From: Alopecurus myosuroides
Lineage: Eukaryota; Streptophyta; Magnoliopsida; Poales; Poaceae
NCBI GenBank assembly: GCA_028641055.1
Contig: CM054063.1
Span: 175,570,697-175,634,696 of the forward strand
DNA: 64,000 bases
Direction of reading: 5' to 3'
Below the pieces are notes generated by a model that worked only from the letters and a program-made list of their open reading frames with translations, did no database searches and was not told the DNA's origin. The translations under genes and the position numbers were made by a program. Positions 12,432-24,620 of this stretch are shown in pieces; the stretch's first letter is position 1; each line of letters begins with the position of its first letter.

Positions 12432-15400
12432 ATGGCTCCTAAGAACAAAGGGAAGCAGCCGGCAAAGCCAAGGACGACCCAGTCCATATCCGCCAATTGG
12501 GCGCGGTCTTCCGTGACCCAGGCCAAACTGGAAGAGCTGGCCGAGTCAGGCGTCCTCCCTCCTCAGAAGGAGATTCATTGGAGGGTTCCGGGTGACGAGA
12601 CCCGGCCTACCCCCAATCCTGACGAGGTAATATGCTTTGTTGATACCACTACTAACTCTCACTTTCATGCCTTTATCTCAGGCCGATAATGCTTTCTGGA
12701 ACATCGACACCCCTCCCAACTCCGGGAACCCGGAGGAAGAAGAAGAACCGGCTGATACTGACGAAGGTACCACCCGTATTTCAGTCATCTTAATCTCTGT
12801 TACTTTGCTTTCCCATTTTTTCTCCTTTTCCGACTATGTATCTGTGCCTTTCAGGGATGGATGATAAGGGTGACAAGGACGACCAGTGAGACCCGGAAGA
12901 AACTAAGAGCGACAAAAGCGAGGTTGAGCCGGAAGTCGAGGTCGGGACCAAGAGGAAAACCCGCGGGGTCGTCTTCAAGGTTCCCTACTCTTCCATGTCC
13001 TCCAAACCCTATTCTTTTGATAATATGCGCGAACTTAACCGACAGTTATTAAATTCACCACACTTGAAGGATCCGCCTCCAACCAAGCGCAGGGTAACCC
13101 GGAATTCCCCGGGCGATGATCCCCTCAACCCGGGTATTCCTACGTCCCCGGCTCGTCGTACTGGTATTTCTCCATCTCATTGTTGGAACACGTAGAGATA
13201 AACAAAATTTTCCTACGCGATGCTTCCAAGATCTAGCCGAGGTAGAAGGCCACGAGTATTACCACTAGACGCGCATGTGCGGATTATCGATGCAGCGCGT
13301 CGGGGCAGTGCAGTCCCACGATCCGGTCCGGCCGATCCAATCCCTCGAACGTCGAAGTGCTGAACGTACAGCACCTCTGCCGGTATCCACACGTACGAGG
13401 AGGAGCTCCGACGGCGGACTGCTAGGTCCGGTGCGGCGGCTGGACTGAGTGGGGCTAGGGTTCCCAACGCATGGGAGAGTGGACTAACGTACCCGCTGGG
13501 CAACCTGCTCCCCTCTTTATATAGCGTATGGTAATGGGCTTCACAACACTTGTGGCCCATTCCCTCTGTGAGTCCGACTCACAAAACCAGTCCATTTCCG
13601 GTTCGGGTCCAACCCGACCAATACTTGCTCCCGCTCTTAAGTGTGCGACCCTGCAGGCTCATGGCGACTTGGACACGATTGGAGTCCAACTCCCAATCGA
13701 TTAATCGGTAGCGGCTCCTAGCAGAACGTGCCGACTCCCAAATACCATTGAGTCATGATGACATACCTTTCAATGTGATATTCATCTTAGTCCCTTTTGC
13801 CTCACGATATACCTTGTCGAGCTATAGGCGATTTATCGTCATCCCTTAAATAGCTCAACTCTCTTCTCGATCTGTGACATGTGATTCATCTGACTAACTC
13901 TTAGTCAATCGACACAGTTAACACTTAACTGAGTCGCGCATGGCCATGCTTCCTGAATCATATCACTCGAGAGGGCCCAGAGAATATCTCTCCATTCAGA
14001 GGGGCAAAATCCCATCTTGATTATCCACATCATGCAGCTTGCTTCTCATTCGACCCGAACTCTGCCTTTATAGTTGCCTTGTCACAGAACAACGTTTGAC
14101 AGAACCTAAGTCGGTGATCCACAACTAGGATTGTGCCACAACCTCAGGTCTAAGGATTACATTGATTGAGACATGCAAATGACGACTTGCTCGTTGCATC
14201 TCAATGTGGGTCAGTCCGACTTGCTAAACTCTTTAGCCAAGTCCGTGAACGTTGGAATGGCATCACCATGCCCATGACAAGTGGAACCGTGTCATCAGCC
14301 AACACTCACATTAGTCTAGGGTGTGTGTCCAACACAACCTTAATGACCAAGGATAATTTCGTATGAACAACATGAATACATAGTTCCACAATCGAATCAC
14401 ATATTCAATGATATATATCAGATGTTCAACACAAGGACAACTTAATAACTTTATGAATACAGTGGGAATTACATCATACATGATTGCCTCTAGGGCATAT
14501 TCCCAACACTCATCCCATCAACTCACCTCGAAAACACCCTTCCCCCAATCATCCATTGGCCGGACAGCTCCGGGTCTCACTCTCGGATTCTGTGACAGCC
14601 TCGTCCGTGTCTAGCAGCTCACTTCATGCAGATTTCGTGGTGAATGCCGGGTAAGTCATATTTCCGGCTAAACAATACACTAGTCATTTTGATAGCCATC
14701 AATTTTTGTTGCTAATCACTTCTCTTTTCTTTCCTCAGCACCCAGGTCTCGATCAGTGACCCGGATAACATGGACACAGACAACCGGGAGACGGAGGGGC
14801 CGATTGACGATATGGATGCCGCGAGTGGCGGTGGTGATGAAAATAACCAGGAGCAAGACCCCCTGGTTGACTCGGCTCGGCAGGAAGCCGGGTCTCCCAA
14901 GCCATCGGAAGAAGCTGAGGACGACAACGTCGAGATCCTGGACACAAGGATGGGCTCTCCCAATCCGGACACCCAGGCGACCCGGGTCTCGACCCCAAAG
15001 TCGGAGAAGGCTCGTCCTCCGAGTGATCAGGCTGCTGGCTCTTCCGGTATCAGGCCCAAAGATATGACTTTTTCCCAGATGCTTGACGCCCTGCACACCT
15101 TGAGGGCTGACGAAGAAAATGTCCTAGAAGCTTTGATAGCCAAACATGAGGTAAATCCGAATAATATTGCCTGTATCCTTGTCCAGTCCCCAAGTTCCAA
15201 GTGAACTTATTGATAATTTGCTTGGAACTTCGTAGAATATCCGACTGATAGCTTGCTTTTTATCCGGCTAACCCTTCCTTGTGTTTCCCCACAGGACTTC
15301 GTGACCCACTCGGAGAAGGCATTGGTGAAGGCGACCAAACTCCTCGAGAAGGAGACGACTCTACGTGAGTCGGCTGAAGCTGATGCCAAGAGGGCAGGGA

Positions 15401-16286
15401 AAATCACAAGGAAATATAGAAAGAGGGCTCATGCAGCAGAAGATGAACTGACCAAGCTTTCCGTTCAGATTGCCGACACATATCGTGCTTTGACTGGTAC
15501 TATTCCTAACTTAATAATTATAACCCGGATTCTCATTCTGATAAATAGTCGGATTTCCTTACTCACTGCTTTTTTCTAATTTCTGCAGGTCTGGATGATG
15601 CAACTCCGGATGAAGATGATATCGCAAAGCTGAAGACCATCAAGAGCACGATCCGGCAGCTCTGTGCCGGAACCAAATGGATTCTTCAGGATCTGAAGTG
15701 GCCGGGTGTCGGGCATGGCAACCTGAAGACGCTGCTTGACGCGTGCTCCACTATCCCCGAGTGGATTGAACACTGGAAACGCTCGTCCTGCCGGGTTGGG
15801 GTGACCCGGGGGCTTGCGCTGGCTAAGGCATATTTCCCAAAACTTGAGCCGGCCAAGCTTGTGGGCGGGTTTCCAGAGTTCAACCAAGACGGCTCCAGGT
15901 TCTCAGTGAAGAACTTCAAGGCTATCCAGAAGGAGGTTCGTCACTCGGCCAGCATAATCGCCGATAGTTTGGATATCAGTTCAATTACCCCATCATATGA
16001 TGCTGATGATAAGGCGGTTAAGTCGGATCTTCCCATGCCATATGATATGCTGGCCCGATGGAAGGCGGAGGCCGCTCAGGCGAGAGAAGAAGCCGCGAAG
16101 AAGAAGGTTGAGGCCAACTCTGCGCCAGCTACTTCCACGCCGGTCGTTCCTCCTCCCGCACGGGCCGGCACTACTGCTGACCCGTACGCTGCTGCCACCA
16201 AGAATGCTGAAGAACAAGGCAAAGAGCAAGGTCCGGCTGTCAAGGTCAAGGGCAAGATGGAAGACTCGGCTCAGGATGCCAAGTGA
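12432..16286 (+). pseudogene. Element C antisense ORF (aORF), core-deleted and broken
   Basis: The gene runs opposite to gag-pol. Probable exons: 12432-12626, 12682-12766, 12855-13180 continuing at 14524-14650, 14739-15150, 15295-15496 and 15589-16286, with GT-AG borders. The start (MAPKNKGKQPAKPR) is basic. The N-terminal PF04195-like core seen in elements A and G is missing: the text stops at PDEVICFVD, the point aligning with the core's start, and resumes in acidic sequence, suggesting an internal deletion ending in an intron. A TGA at 12887-12889 and the solo LTR at 13181 break it further. Later exons give a helical region (15295-15496) and a conserved C-terminal region (15589-16050: LALAKAYFPKL...KEVRHSASIIADSL). 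Molecular function is unknown. Confidence 0.75.
13181..14518 (-). mobile_element. Solo LTR, BARE1/Angela-type copia (minus orientation)
   Basis: 1338 bp bounded by TGTTGG...CCAACA and the perfect duplication CTCAT (13176-13180 and 14519-14523). On the minus strand it starts TGTTGGGAATATGCCCTAGAGGC, which I recognise as the start of BARE1/Angela LTRs. There is no internal coding domain, so it is a solo LTR left by LTR-LTR recombination. It sits in an exon of the element C antisense ORF and is one of the youngest insertions in this nest. Confidence 0.9.
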
Positions 16287-17422
16287 ACTCTTTATCGGCT
16301 ACCGTCTTAAGCACTTTATTCGGCCAATGGGCCTTTTGAAAACAATTATTCTTTTGATAGTGCGCCTGTGCACTTTATGATACTACTGTCCTGGCTTGTG
16401 ATACGTTTTAATACCTTAATATATCTCGTGGCCCTTCTGGCCTTTTACTCGAATTTGATATTCCTTGACTTTGAGCTTTTTCATCCTTGATTTTCCGGCT
16501 TTCTGCTATGTTTCCTATTGTGAGATTCGGTTTCCGGGTCTCGTGGGTTTTGACTGGTGGACTTTTTTCTAAGTCCCCAAGACTCGGATTTTTGGGGTTT
16601 TTGAGCTGAATAGCTGGATAATTTGTTTCTATTTTCAAATTCCCGAGTCCCCAAGGCCCGAAATTCCGAGTCTGGGGTGTTGGGTCTTTCAAAAGGAACA
16701 AATTGCTACATGCTAAGCCCAAAACCTAGAGCCGTTTCACATAGGTTTTGAAGTTATGCTTAATAAACTTTGAGTTTCCGGTTATTAACCTTGTACTCTG
16801 CATAACTTGTGGTTTAGATGACCCTTTTGACTCTCTTGTACTGTAAGCCGGCTTTCGCGTGGATAATCATGTTGCTACAGCTGTATGAAGACAGGGTCAG
16901 GCAAGTCCCATTGGGCATCATGACTGATTGTAATCATACTCTAGCAAAGCATGCCACTTTAGTGCGAGTCACATCGAGCTTAAGTAAGAAAAGTCAAGAA
17001 AGTTTGGCTCCTTTGTCCGGTTATAAGCTTGCAGCCGTACTTATTTGCAAGTAATCGGCCCTTATAACTCATAGGCATCGTGGCCGGGTCTTTGAGTTTG
17101 TAACTGTGCTATTCAAGCAATCAGCCCCCAAGACCTAAATATATGCAATTTACTAAAGAAACAAATGTACTAAGAACAATAAATAATACTTACCTGGAAG
17201 AAAAAATAAAAACACAACAGAGATAAAAACTTGATAAAAGACACATGAAAAGGAAACAATATATTGTTTAACCATCTCTTTATTGATATGAGAAAAGTTA
17301 GGTCAGCAAGCCGCCTCATTAAAAACCCTCCAGTCCCCTTAGGTACCCTGGATAGGAAAAGAGTGCGTCTGAAACCTGCTGCCTGTTACATCGTGTAACT
17401 CCACTTGTGAATCTGGCCTAAA
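16287..17422. other. Spacer between the convergent aORF and pol of element C
   Basis: Tail-to-tail region with no ORF carrying a recognisable domain. The segment 17150-17290 is A-rich. It must hold the 3' ends of both opposing transcripts, but I see no clear terminator beyond general AT richness. Confidence 0.5.
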
Positions 17423-20400
17423 CTAGGTATAGTAGGGACGCAGCTGATCCACGTTCCATGGTCTTTCTGTTTCCTGCATAGATGAAGTGGTATGAGCGGT
17501 GTCGTTAACCGTAGCCGACTCTTCCCTTGCATCTATCAAGTAATATGATCCGTTGCGCAGATTCCGGCTTATGATGAACGGTCCCTCCCATGGTGGGGAT
17601 AACTTGTGTTTTCCTTCCTTTGACTGTACTAGGCGCAGAACCAGGTCTCCTTCCTGGAAGACCCGGGTTTTGACTCTCCGGCTTTGATATCTCCTCAGAT
17701 CCTGCTGGTATATGGCTGATCTCTCCAAAGCTTGTTCCCTGTGTTCTTCTAACATATCCACGGCGTCCTGCCGGGTCTTTTCGTTCTCCACCTCAACGTA
17801 AGTCGATACTCGAGGTGAGTCATGGATGATATCGCTCGGTAGCACCGCTTCTGCACCATAAACCATGAAAAACGGTGTCATCTGAGTAGACCTGTTAGGT
17901 GTGGTGTTGATACCCCAAACCACTGAAGGTAACTCCAACCCATGCTCCAGCAGCTCTGATACATGGGACTCACAATCGTGGCTTTAATCCACGAAGTAAC
18001 TCCTGGTTTGCCCTCTCCACTTGTCCATTGGCTTGTGGATGAGCTACGGAAGCTATGTCAAGCCGGATTCCGTTGTTGCCACAAAATTTCTCCATCTCGC
18101 CAAGGGACATGTTGGTTCCATTGTCGGTAATTATACTGTGAGGATACCCGAACCGGTAGATAATCCTTTTCAGGAACTTAACTGCCGTAATCGCTTCACA
18201 ATTGGTAACTGGCATAACTTCAACCCACTTGGTAAATTTATCGATAGCCACCAGGAGATGTGTCTTTTTGCAAGGTGACATGTGAAAGGGGCCGACCATG
18301 TCCATACCCCAAACGGCAAAAGGCCAGGTCAAAGGAATTGTTTGTAACTCCATAGCCGGCACATGGATTTGGCGGGCGTACCTTTGGCATCCGTCGCACC
18401 TTGCCACCAAGCGTTCCGCATCTGCTAAAGCTGTGAGCCAGAAGAAACCGTGCCTATATGCTTTGGCCACAAGGGACCTTGTGGATGCGTGATGCCCACA
18501 GTCGCCTTCGTGGATCTCTTTCAGGATTTGCCGGCCTTCTTCCGGTGCTACACAGCGCAAAAATACTCCTGCGGCACTCCTTTTATATAACTCCCCATTG
18601 ATGATGGAATACCCTTTTGCTCGCCTCAGAATTTGCCTTGCTAGTACCTCTTGCTGTGGTAACTCGCCCCGTGATAGGTAAGCCAGAAACGGCTCTGTCC
18701 ACTCGGGAGCAGTGCGTATTGTGGCCACGAGCTCCAAATTCGGGTCTTTGTTAGCCAGTTCTTCCTCAGACTCGGTTTTAACTGACGGCCGCCATAGCTC
18801 GTCCAGGAACACATTGGGTGGAACCGGCTCTCTGCGCGAGCCGAGTCTGGCGAGTGTATCTGCTGCCTCGTTTTTTCTTCTATCTACATGCTCCACCTCA
18901 TACCCGGAAAAACACCCGGCGACCCGGTCCACCTCTCTGCGGTATGCTGCCATGGTTGCATCTTTTCTATCCCAAGTTCCCGAGACCTGCTGTACCACGA
19001 GGTCTGAATCTCCATAGCACCGTATCCTCTTAATGTTCATCTCCTTGGCTATCCTCAATCCATGCAATAATGCCTCATACTCGGCGACGTTGTTGGAACA
19101 ATCAAAGTGAATCTGCAATACGTAGCTCAACTTGTCTCCCTTGGGTGATGTGAGCACCACTCCAGCTCCTGATCCCTCGTATTGCTTGGAACCATCAAAG
19201 TGCATTATCCAAGACTCGGAACTTGGAGTCATTGTGGGCATGCCTGTGTGCGTCCAATCATTAATGAAATCAACCAGAGCTTGAGATTTGATTGCTGACC
19301 TGGGCTCGTAGTTGATGTGATAATCTCCCATCTCGATTGCCCACTTGGCTATTCTACCTGTTGCATCCGAGTTTCTGATGATATCCGACATTGGTATAGA
19401 GCTAACCACTGTTATGGGGTGTTCCTGAAAATACGGGCTTCAATTTCCGGCTGGCCATGAAGACCCCGAAAACCAGCTTCTGCCAATGTGGGTAGCGCTG
19501 CTTTGCTTCTGATAACACCTCGCTGACATAATAAACCGGCCTCTGGACCGGGTGATCCTTTCCATCCTCCTTGCGCTCAACAAAAACCACTGCGCTAACC
19601 GCCCGGGGCCCCGCTGCAACGTATAGTAACATGGGCTCTTTAGGACCCGGGGCTGCTAGGACTGGTGCCTCAAATAGTTGCTTTTTTAGTGCCTCAAATG
19701 CCTCATCCGCCTCTTGGTCCCAAACGAATTTATCAGATTTCCTCAAGAGGCGGTACAAGGGTATCGCCTTCTCCCCGAGTCTTGATATAAACCGGCTCAG
19801 CGCTGCTACGCACCCCGTAAGCTTCTGTACATGCTTCAGGTTTTCCGGCTTTTTCAGACTCTGGATGGCTTTGATTTTATCCAGGTTTGCTTCAATCCCT
19901 CTCTCTGAAACAATGAAACCGAGTAACTTCCCTGCTGGGACTCCAAATACACACTTTGTCGGGTTAAGTTTCATCTGGTATCTTCTCAGGTTCTTGAATG
20001 TTTCCTTTAGATCATTAATGAATGTCTCTGCTTTTCTGGTCTTTATCACCACGTCGTCCACGTAAGCATGAACGTTGCGTCCAATTTGGTCCTCAAAGCA
20101 CTTCTAAATGCACCGCCTGATAGGTTGCGCCGGCGTTCTTCAATCCAAAAGTCATGGTTTTGTAACAAAAGGCCCCAAAAGGGGTTATGAACGATGTTTT
20201 CTCCCAGTCTTCCTTTTTGAGCTTTATCTGATGATACCCGGAATATGCATCCAGGAAGCATAGTAGGTCACTTCCAGCCACTGCGTCTATGATCTGATCT
20301 ATCCTTGGAAGTGCAAACGAATCCTTTGGGCAATGCTTGTTTAGACTCGTATAATCAATGCACATCCTCCACTCATTGGTCTTTTTCATCACGAGAACCA

Positions 20401-20716
20401 GATTTGCTAACCACTCCGGGTGAAATACTTCCATGATAAAGCCGGCTATCAACAGCCGAGCAATTTCTTCGCTGATAGCCCTTCTTCTTTCCTCATTCAT
20501 CTTTCTCAGTCCCTGCTTCACGGGCCTGGACTTGGGATCAACGTGCAAACTGTGCTCTGCCAGCTCTGTAGGGATACCCGGCATATCGCTAGGCGTCCAA
20601 GCGAACACATCCTGGTTTGAACGAATAAACTCCACAAGTGCTTTTTCCTGCGCATCGTCCAAGTTAGATCCTATGGCAAATTGCTTGGAGGGATCACCCT
20701 CGACGAAGGCCACCAT
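17423..20716 (-). pseudogene. Element C pol: RT, RNase H, integrase
   Basis: Read right to left: RT N-terminal half (20716-20093: CFLDAYSGYHQI, FGLKNAGATYQ), RT C-terminal half (20061-19402, starting just after the YVDD metal-binding motif), then a Tat-type second RNase H (MHFDGSKQYEGSGAGVVL, YGDSDLVVQQ) and integrase (HHCC-like HEGDCGHHASTRS...CDGCQR; catalytic MDMVGPF, TDNGTN, GQVERANQE) in 19409-17970, and the integrase tail 17938-17423. Frameshifts lie near 20100, 19430 and 17965, so no continuous polyprotein remains. These enzymes would copy and insert the element. Confidence 0.93.
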
Positions 20717-20812
20717 CTTGGTATCTTGTGCTGCTTTGAATTTTGCTCTTTCATCCTCGGTGTTTGGCCTCTTCAGCGCTGTCCTGTCATCCGGGTCTAC
20801 TTGAGACCGGTA

Positions 20813-21691
20813 TTACTTAAGCTCCTCCTTTCTACAGGCTTGTTCTGCCATTGCTGCATCTCCTTCGTCACACTCAGCCGCTATATCCCGGCTCCCATGT
20901 ATGGTGATGGTCTGTTTAGGACCCGGGATTTTTAGCTGTAGGTACACGTAACACGGCCTGGCCATGAACTTGGCGTAAGCCGGCCTCCCAAATAGCGCGT
21001 GATAAGGACTGCGCAACTTCACCACTTCGAACGTGAGCCACTCCACCCGGAAATTATCCTTTGATTCTCCAAAAGCAACCTCCAAGGTAATCTTTCCTTC
21101 AGGGCACGCTGAGTGACCCGGCACTATTCCATGAAAAACTGTTGAACTTTTCTGTAGCTGAGACTCCTTGAGACCCATGCGTAAGAAAGTTTCCCAATAT
21201 AGGATGTTGATGCTGCTTCCACCGTCAATTAAGACCTTTTTTAGCTCATAACCATTAACCTGTGGTGCAACCACCAATGCTAGGACTCCCGGGTGTTCTA
21301 TTCTTTCCGGGTGATCTCTTCTGCTCCACGTTACATCCTGCTCGGACCACCTCAGGTATCTCGGGACAGCCGAGGAAACCGAGTTTACTGCCTTCTTTAG
21401 TATCTTTCTATCCTTGTTAGAAATTCCTGTGGTGTGAACGTGGTATTGGCCCAATTGCTTGGGGTTGGCTTGGAAACCTCCAGCTCCTCCCTGGTTATTG
21501 CCCGGATCCCCAACTCCCGGGTTACCTACTGGGGGTGGGCCGTTGCCCGGGTTTCCACCGGACCCGGTCCTCCTCCCCGGCCTGCACCTCGCATAGCCTT
21601 GTTCACTTCCTCGTTCTTCCATCTCTGCAAATCCGCACATTGCTCCAATGAGTGGTTGGCTGGCCTTCCGTTCCTGCTGTGTTTCGGGCAC
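20813..21691 (-). pseudogene. Element C gag tail and aspartic protease
   Basis: Glycine/proline-rich linker followed by an aspartic-protease domain (KKVLIDGGSSINILYWETF, flap and C-terminal half through LFGRPAYAKFMARPCYVYLQ). The active site is D-G-G, not the usual DTG/DSG, as is common in the Tat lineage. The frame ends in TAA at 20813-20815; RT follows in the same frame from about 20716. A frameshift near 21540-21560 separates it from the upstream gag frame. Confidence 0.88.
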
Positions 21692-24082
21692 GCCATTCTT
21701 AAGATATCCCAGTTGTTACCCGGCCTTAGTGGCCCTTGATAATTTCCTCCGTTATGATTTCCTGCGTTGAAATTTCCTTCTGCCCTAGGCCTTGAAGACC
21801 CGGCTTCTGTGCTGGCGACAAACTCGGAATTCCCCTCGAACGGGCGCTTGTTCTGGTTGTTCCCATTGTTACCTCCATGTTTACCCGGTGTAGATCCATT
21901 GCCGGTTCTTCCATTATTGCCTGTATTTGCTTTTGCTTTCTTGTCATCAACGTCCTCTTCCGTGGTATCCGTTGCAGCATGTTTGTTGCACGCATCCATT
22001 AGTTCTCCCAATGTAACCTCTGAAGCGTTCCGACTGGATTTCATGCGATTAATTTCTGCACTAAAGGTGTATACTTGCATGTTTTGGCCATAGCCTGCAA
22101 CGCATCCTTCGGTTGAATATCTGTAGATGAATGCAATATCTCCATGACCCGGCGCACCCAGCTGCGCGCCGACTCTCCCTTCTTTTGCACACACCGTTCT
22201 AGATCGTCGATAGTAAACAACTTCCTGCATGTTCCGTGAAAGTGCTTGATAAACGCAGTTTTCAACTCACCCCACAACTTGATAGATCCTTCCGGTAAAT
22301 TGTTGAACCACAACTTTCCTGCTCCTTCCGACATCATTAAATACATGAACTTGGCTTGAAGGTTTTCAGACGCGTTGCGAATCGACATAGCCATCTCATA
22401 ACTGCTCAACCATGTTTCAGGATCCATAGTCGGCTCATAGTTCACTACTTTACCTGGTTCCTTGAATTTATCCGGGTAAGGCTCAGCCCTGATGTTATCC
22501 GTCAGACACTTGGGCCCAGCGAGATTAGTCGGTACTGGCCTCACCCGTGAAACATGCGATCCTACGGGGGGTACGGCTGGACGTGGCGCTGCCGCTGGTC
22601 CATGCACCGCAGACCCGGCCGCGGCTCTCCTAGCTCTGGAACTATCCACAATAGCTTGTGCTGCTGATACTGCTGGTGCTGCTTGCACGCGGGGAGAAGG
22701 CGGCATTTGCTGCTGCTCTGCCCTCCGTCACGCTGAACTTGTTTGCATGTTGCCAGCATTGCCGTGTTGTTGGCTGATATAAGGTGTTCCATGCATTCCA
22801 CTCCTATTATCCGGGTAATTAACCTGATGAGCCACTGCGTATGCAGCAAATCGATCGCCCGTCGGGTCTGCTCCGCATGGGGTGACTCTCTTACGGGGAT
22901 CTGATTCAATGCTAACGTTGCGGCATATACGTTATCCATGGGGTTATTGAAGTGACCTGGCGGCGTACGAAATCGTGATGGTGGTGGTGGTGGTGCTATG
23001 TTGCCGATAGGGACCCCAGTCTGCAGTGTGGGTAACCCGGCCTGCACGTTTGCCGGCTGTCCTGCTCCAGTTGCCGGTTGATGCACAGTTTCCTGATTCA
23101 CAGCCGGAATCGGCTGATCCTGGGGTGTGATGAATAGTGCGTTAGGATTTATGACTCCACCCATCGCCGGTAATCTTGTCTGGTATCTCTGATGCACCCT
23201 GCTTGTCTTAGCTCGGAGCCGGTTTTCCAGCGCGTCCAGTTCGCGTTGGCGCGTGGATACCCCTTGCTTTTCTACTTCTACATCTCTTCTTTGTTGCTCT
23301 AGCGCGCGGCGTGCTACCTCCAAGTCCCTGGCACGTGCCGCGGCGTTTTCCGGGGTTATCACAGTAGCTAACACTGTTGGGTCCAAGACAATATTGTTAC
23401 TGAACAGGGCCGGGTGTTGCGGATTCGAAGGACCCGCCCCTGGCGTCCTGTTAGCCAAGAACCCGAACATATTTGCCTGCAGCTCGCTATCCGCCGCTCG
23501 ACTGGTGGCTGAAGCCGACTCTCCGTCAACCCGGGTCAGGACCGGATTTCCGACAGCCGGATTTTGCTGCTGGGCCAATGCTTGCGCCGCTCCGACCGCG
23601 GCCTTAGTCACGTTCCCCTGATTGAGATTGGTTGCAGGGGGCGTGTAGACCGCGACCTGGCGCGCAATGCTCGGCGAAGACTCATATTCCTCCTCATCGC
23701 AGCTATCTTCCTCGTACCGGTCCTCCAGCAGGTGCAAGATAGACTCGGTATCATCCTCTCTTATGACCCGGCCACGCGGGGCCCATGTCGGCTCCTCCGG
23801 CTATTCCCTCTTCGTGGTGGGCTCCTCTGTCGAGTCCACCGTCCCGACCGATTCTTCTCCGTCCGACTGAACGTGAGTGGCCTCTCCTGACACAGAATCA
23901 AATCCAAAATCGTCAGGAATTGAACCGAACGCACGTACCATGCCGACGAAGACGTTGACCCGGCCGATTGTGACGACGGATCCGGATTCGAGCAGATCCG
24001 ACTCTGGCCCCCAGCCAAAATCGTCCACCATCTTCTCTCCTTCGGGGTTGGTGTAGATCTCGCCGATGACGAGGTTCTTCAT
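21526..24082 (-). pseudogene. Element C gag
   Basis: The frame starts with MKNLVIGEIYTNPEGEK at 24082, is stopped by TAG at 23801-23803 and continues in phase to about 22710 with a coiled-coil stretch (LEVARRALEQQRRDVEVEKQ). After a frameshift near 22700-22800 the retrotransposon-gag core follows (GKLWFNNLPEGSIKLWGEL, near 22260-22320). A second shift near 22085 leads to the C-terminal part with a C-x2-H-x8-H-x4-C finger (CPKHSRNGRPANHSLEQC, about 21630-21685). Gag would form the particle. It is clearly non-functional now. Confidence 0.85.
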
Positions 24083-24125
24083 GTTCTCCCGAGCTTCTCC
24101 CGTGATGTAAACACCCTTGGACGTA

Positions 24126-24144
24126 GGCCCACGGTGGGCGCCAA
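24126..24144 (-). promoter_or_regulatory. Primer binding site of element C
   Basis: On the minus strand TTGGCGCCCACCGTGGGCC lies one base after the 5' LTR end, nearly identical to the site in element A. It fixes the element's orientation. Confidence 0.85.
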
Positions 24145-24145
24145 C

Positions 24146-24615
24146 TGTCGTGGGATAATCACGGCAGACGTTACCGGGGGTAACTTGTCTTGGGGCAAAT
24201 TGACTCTGGTGTTTGGGAGAGGGTTTAGCTCAAGGGAAACTATGGTGATATGCGATCTGGTAGCCGGCAATCAAGTCGCCGAGTCTCCGATCTGAATATA
24301 TTATCTCAACTCTCGTGTTACAAGGGATACTCGATATCTCGCAATCTCTATCTCGTAAGCTTGTGTATCCTAACCCTAGGGACCGGCTTATATGTATCCG
24401 GACCCCCTGGCTTACTATCCAAGGCGTACTCTGAATCCTACCCGGACACTGCTTGCAAACCCTAAACTTCCTTATCGGAACCCACAATCCGGGTTACGAG
24501 GCCTACACTACTGGGCCTTCTAGAAGCTCCTTTTCCCTAAGCCGGGTCTTGCGCAGCGTCCTTTGGGCCGAGTTACTCCTTGGCGTTAGCCTACCTGGTT
24601 ATCATCCCTCCATCA
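24146..24615 (-). mobile_element. Element C 5' LTR
   Basis: 470 bp, the partner of 10809-11279, followed on its outer side by the duplication GAGCC and the resumed protease frame of element A. Confidence 0.93.
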
Positions 24616-24620
24616 GAGCC

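Larger units (their letters stand above)
10809..24615 (-). mobile_element. Element C: Tat-lineage Ty3/gypsy retrotransposon (minus orientation)
   Basis: Flanked by the perfect duplication GAGCC (10804-10808 and 24616-24620) and by 471- and 470-bp LTRs. The primer binding site adjoins the right-hand LTR, so transcription runs right to left: 5' LTR 24146-24615, gag, protease, RT/RNase H/integrase down to 17423, then the antisense ORF on the plus strand (12432-16286), then the 3' LTR 10809-11279. The LTRs differ by 7 substitutions and one 1-bp indel by eye (about 1.5%), younger than host A, as nesting requires. Gag and pol carry several frameshifts. Confidence 0.95.

Noticed and set aside
17423..24082. 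Element C moved while already carrying its frameshifts
   Set aside because: One indel between 470-bp LTRs (about 940 bp of sequence) predicts about seven in 6.6 kb of coding DNA, close to the six seen, so decay after insertion is enough.
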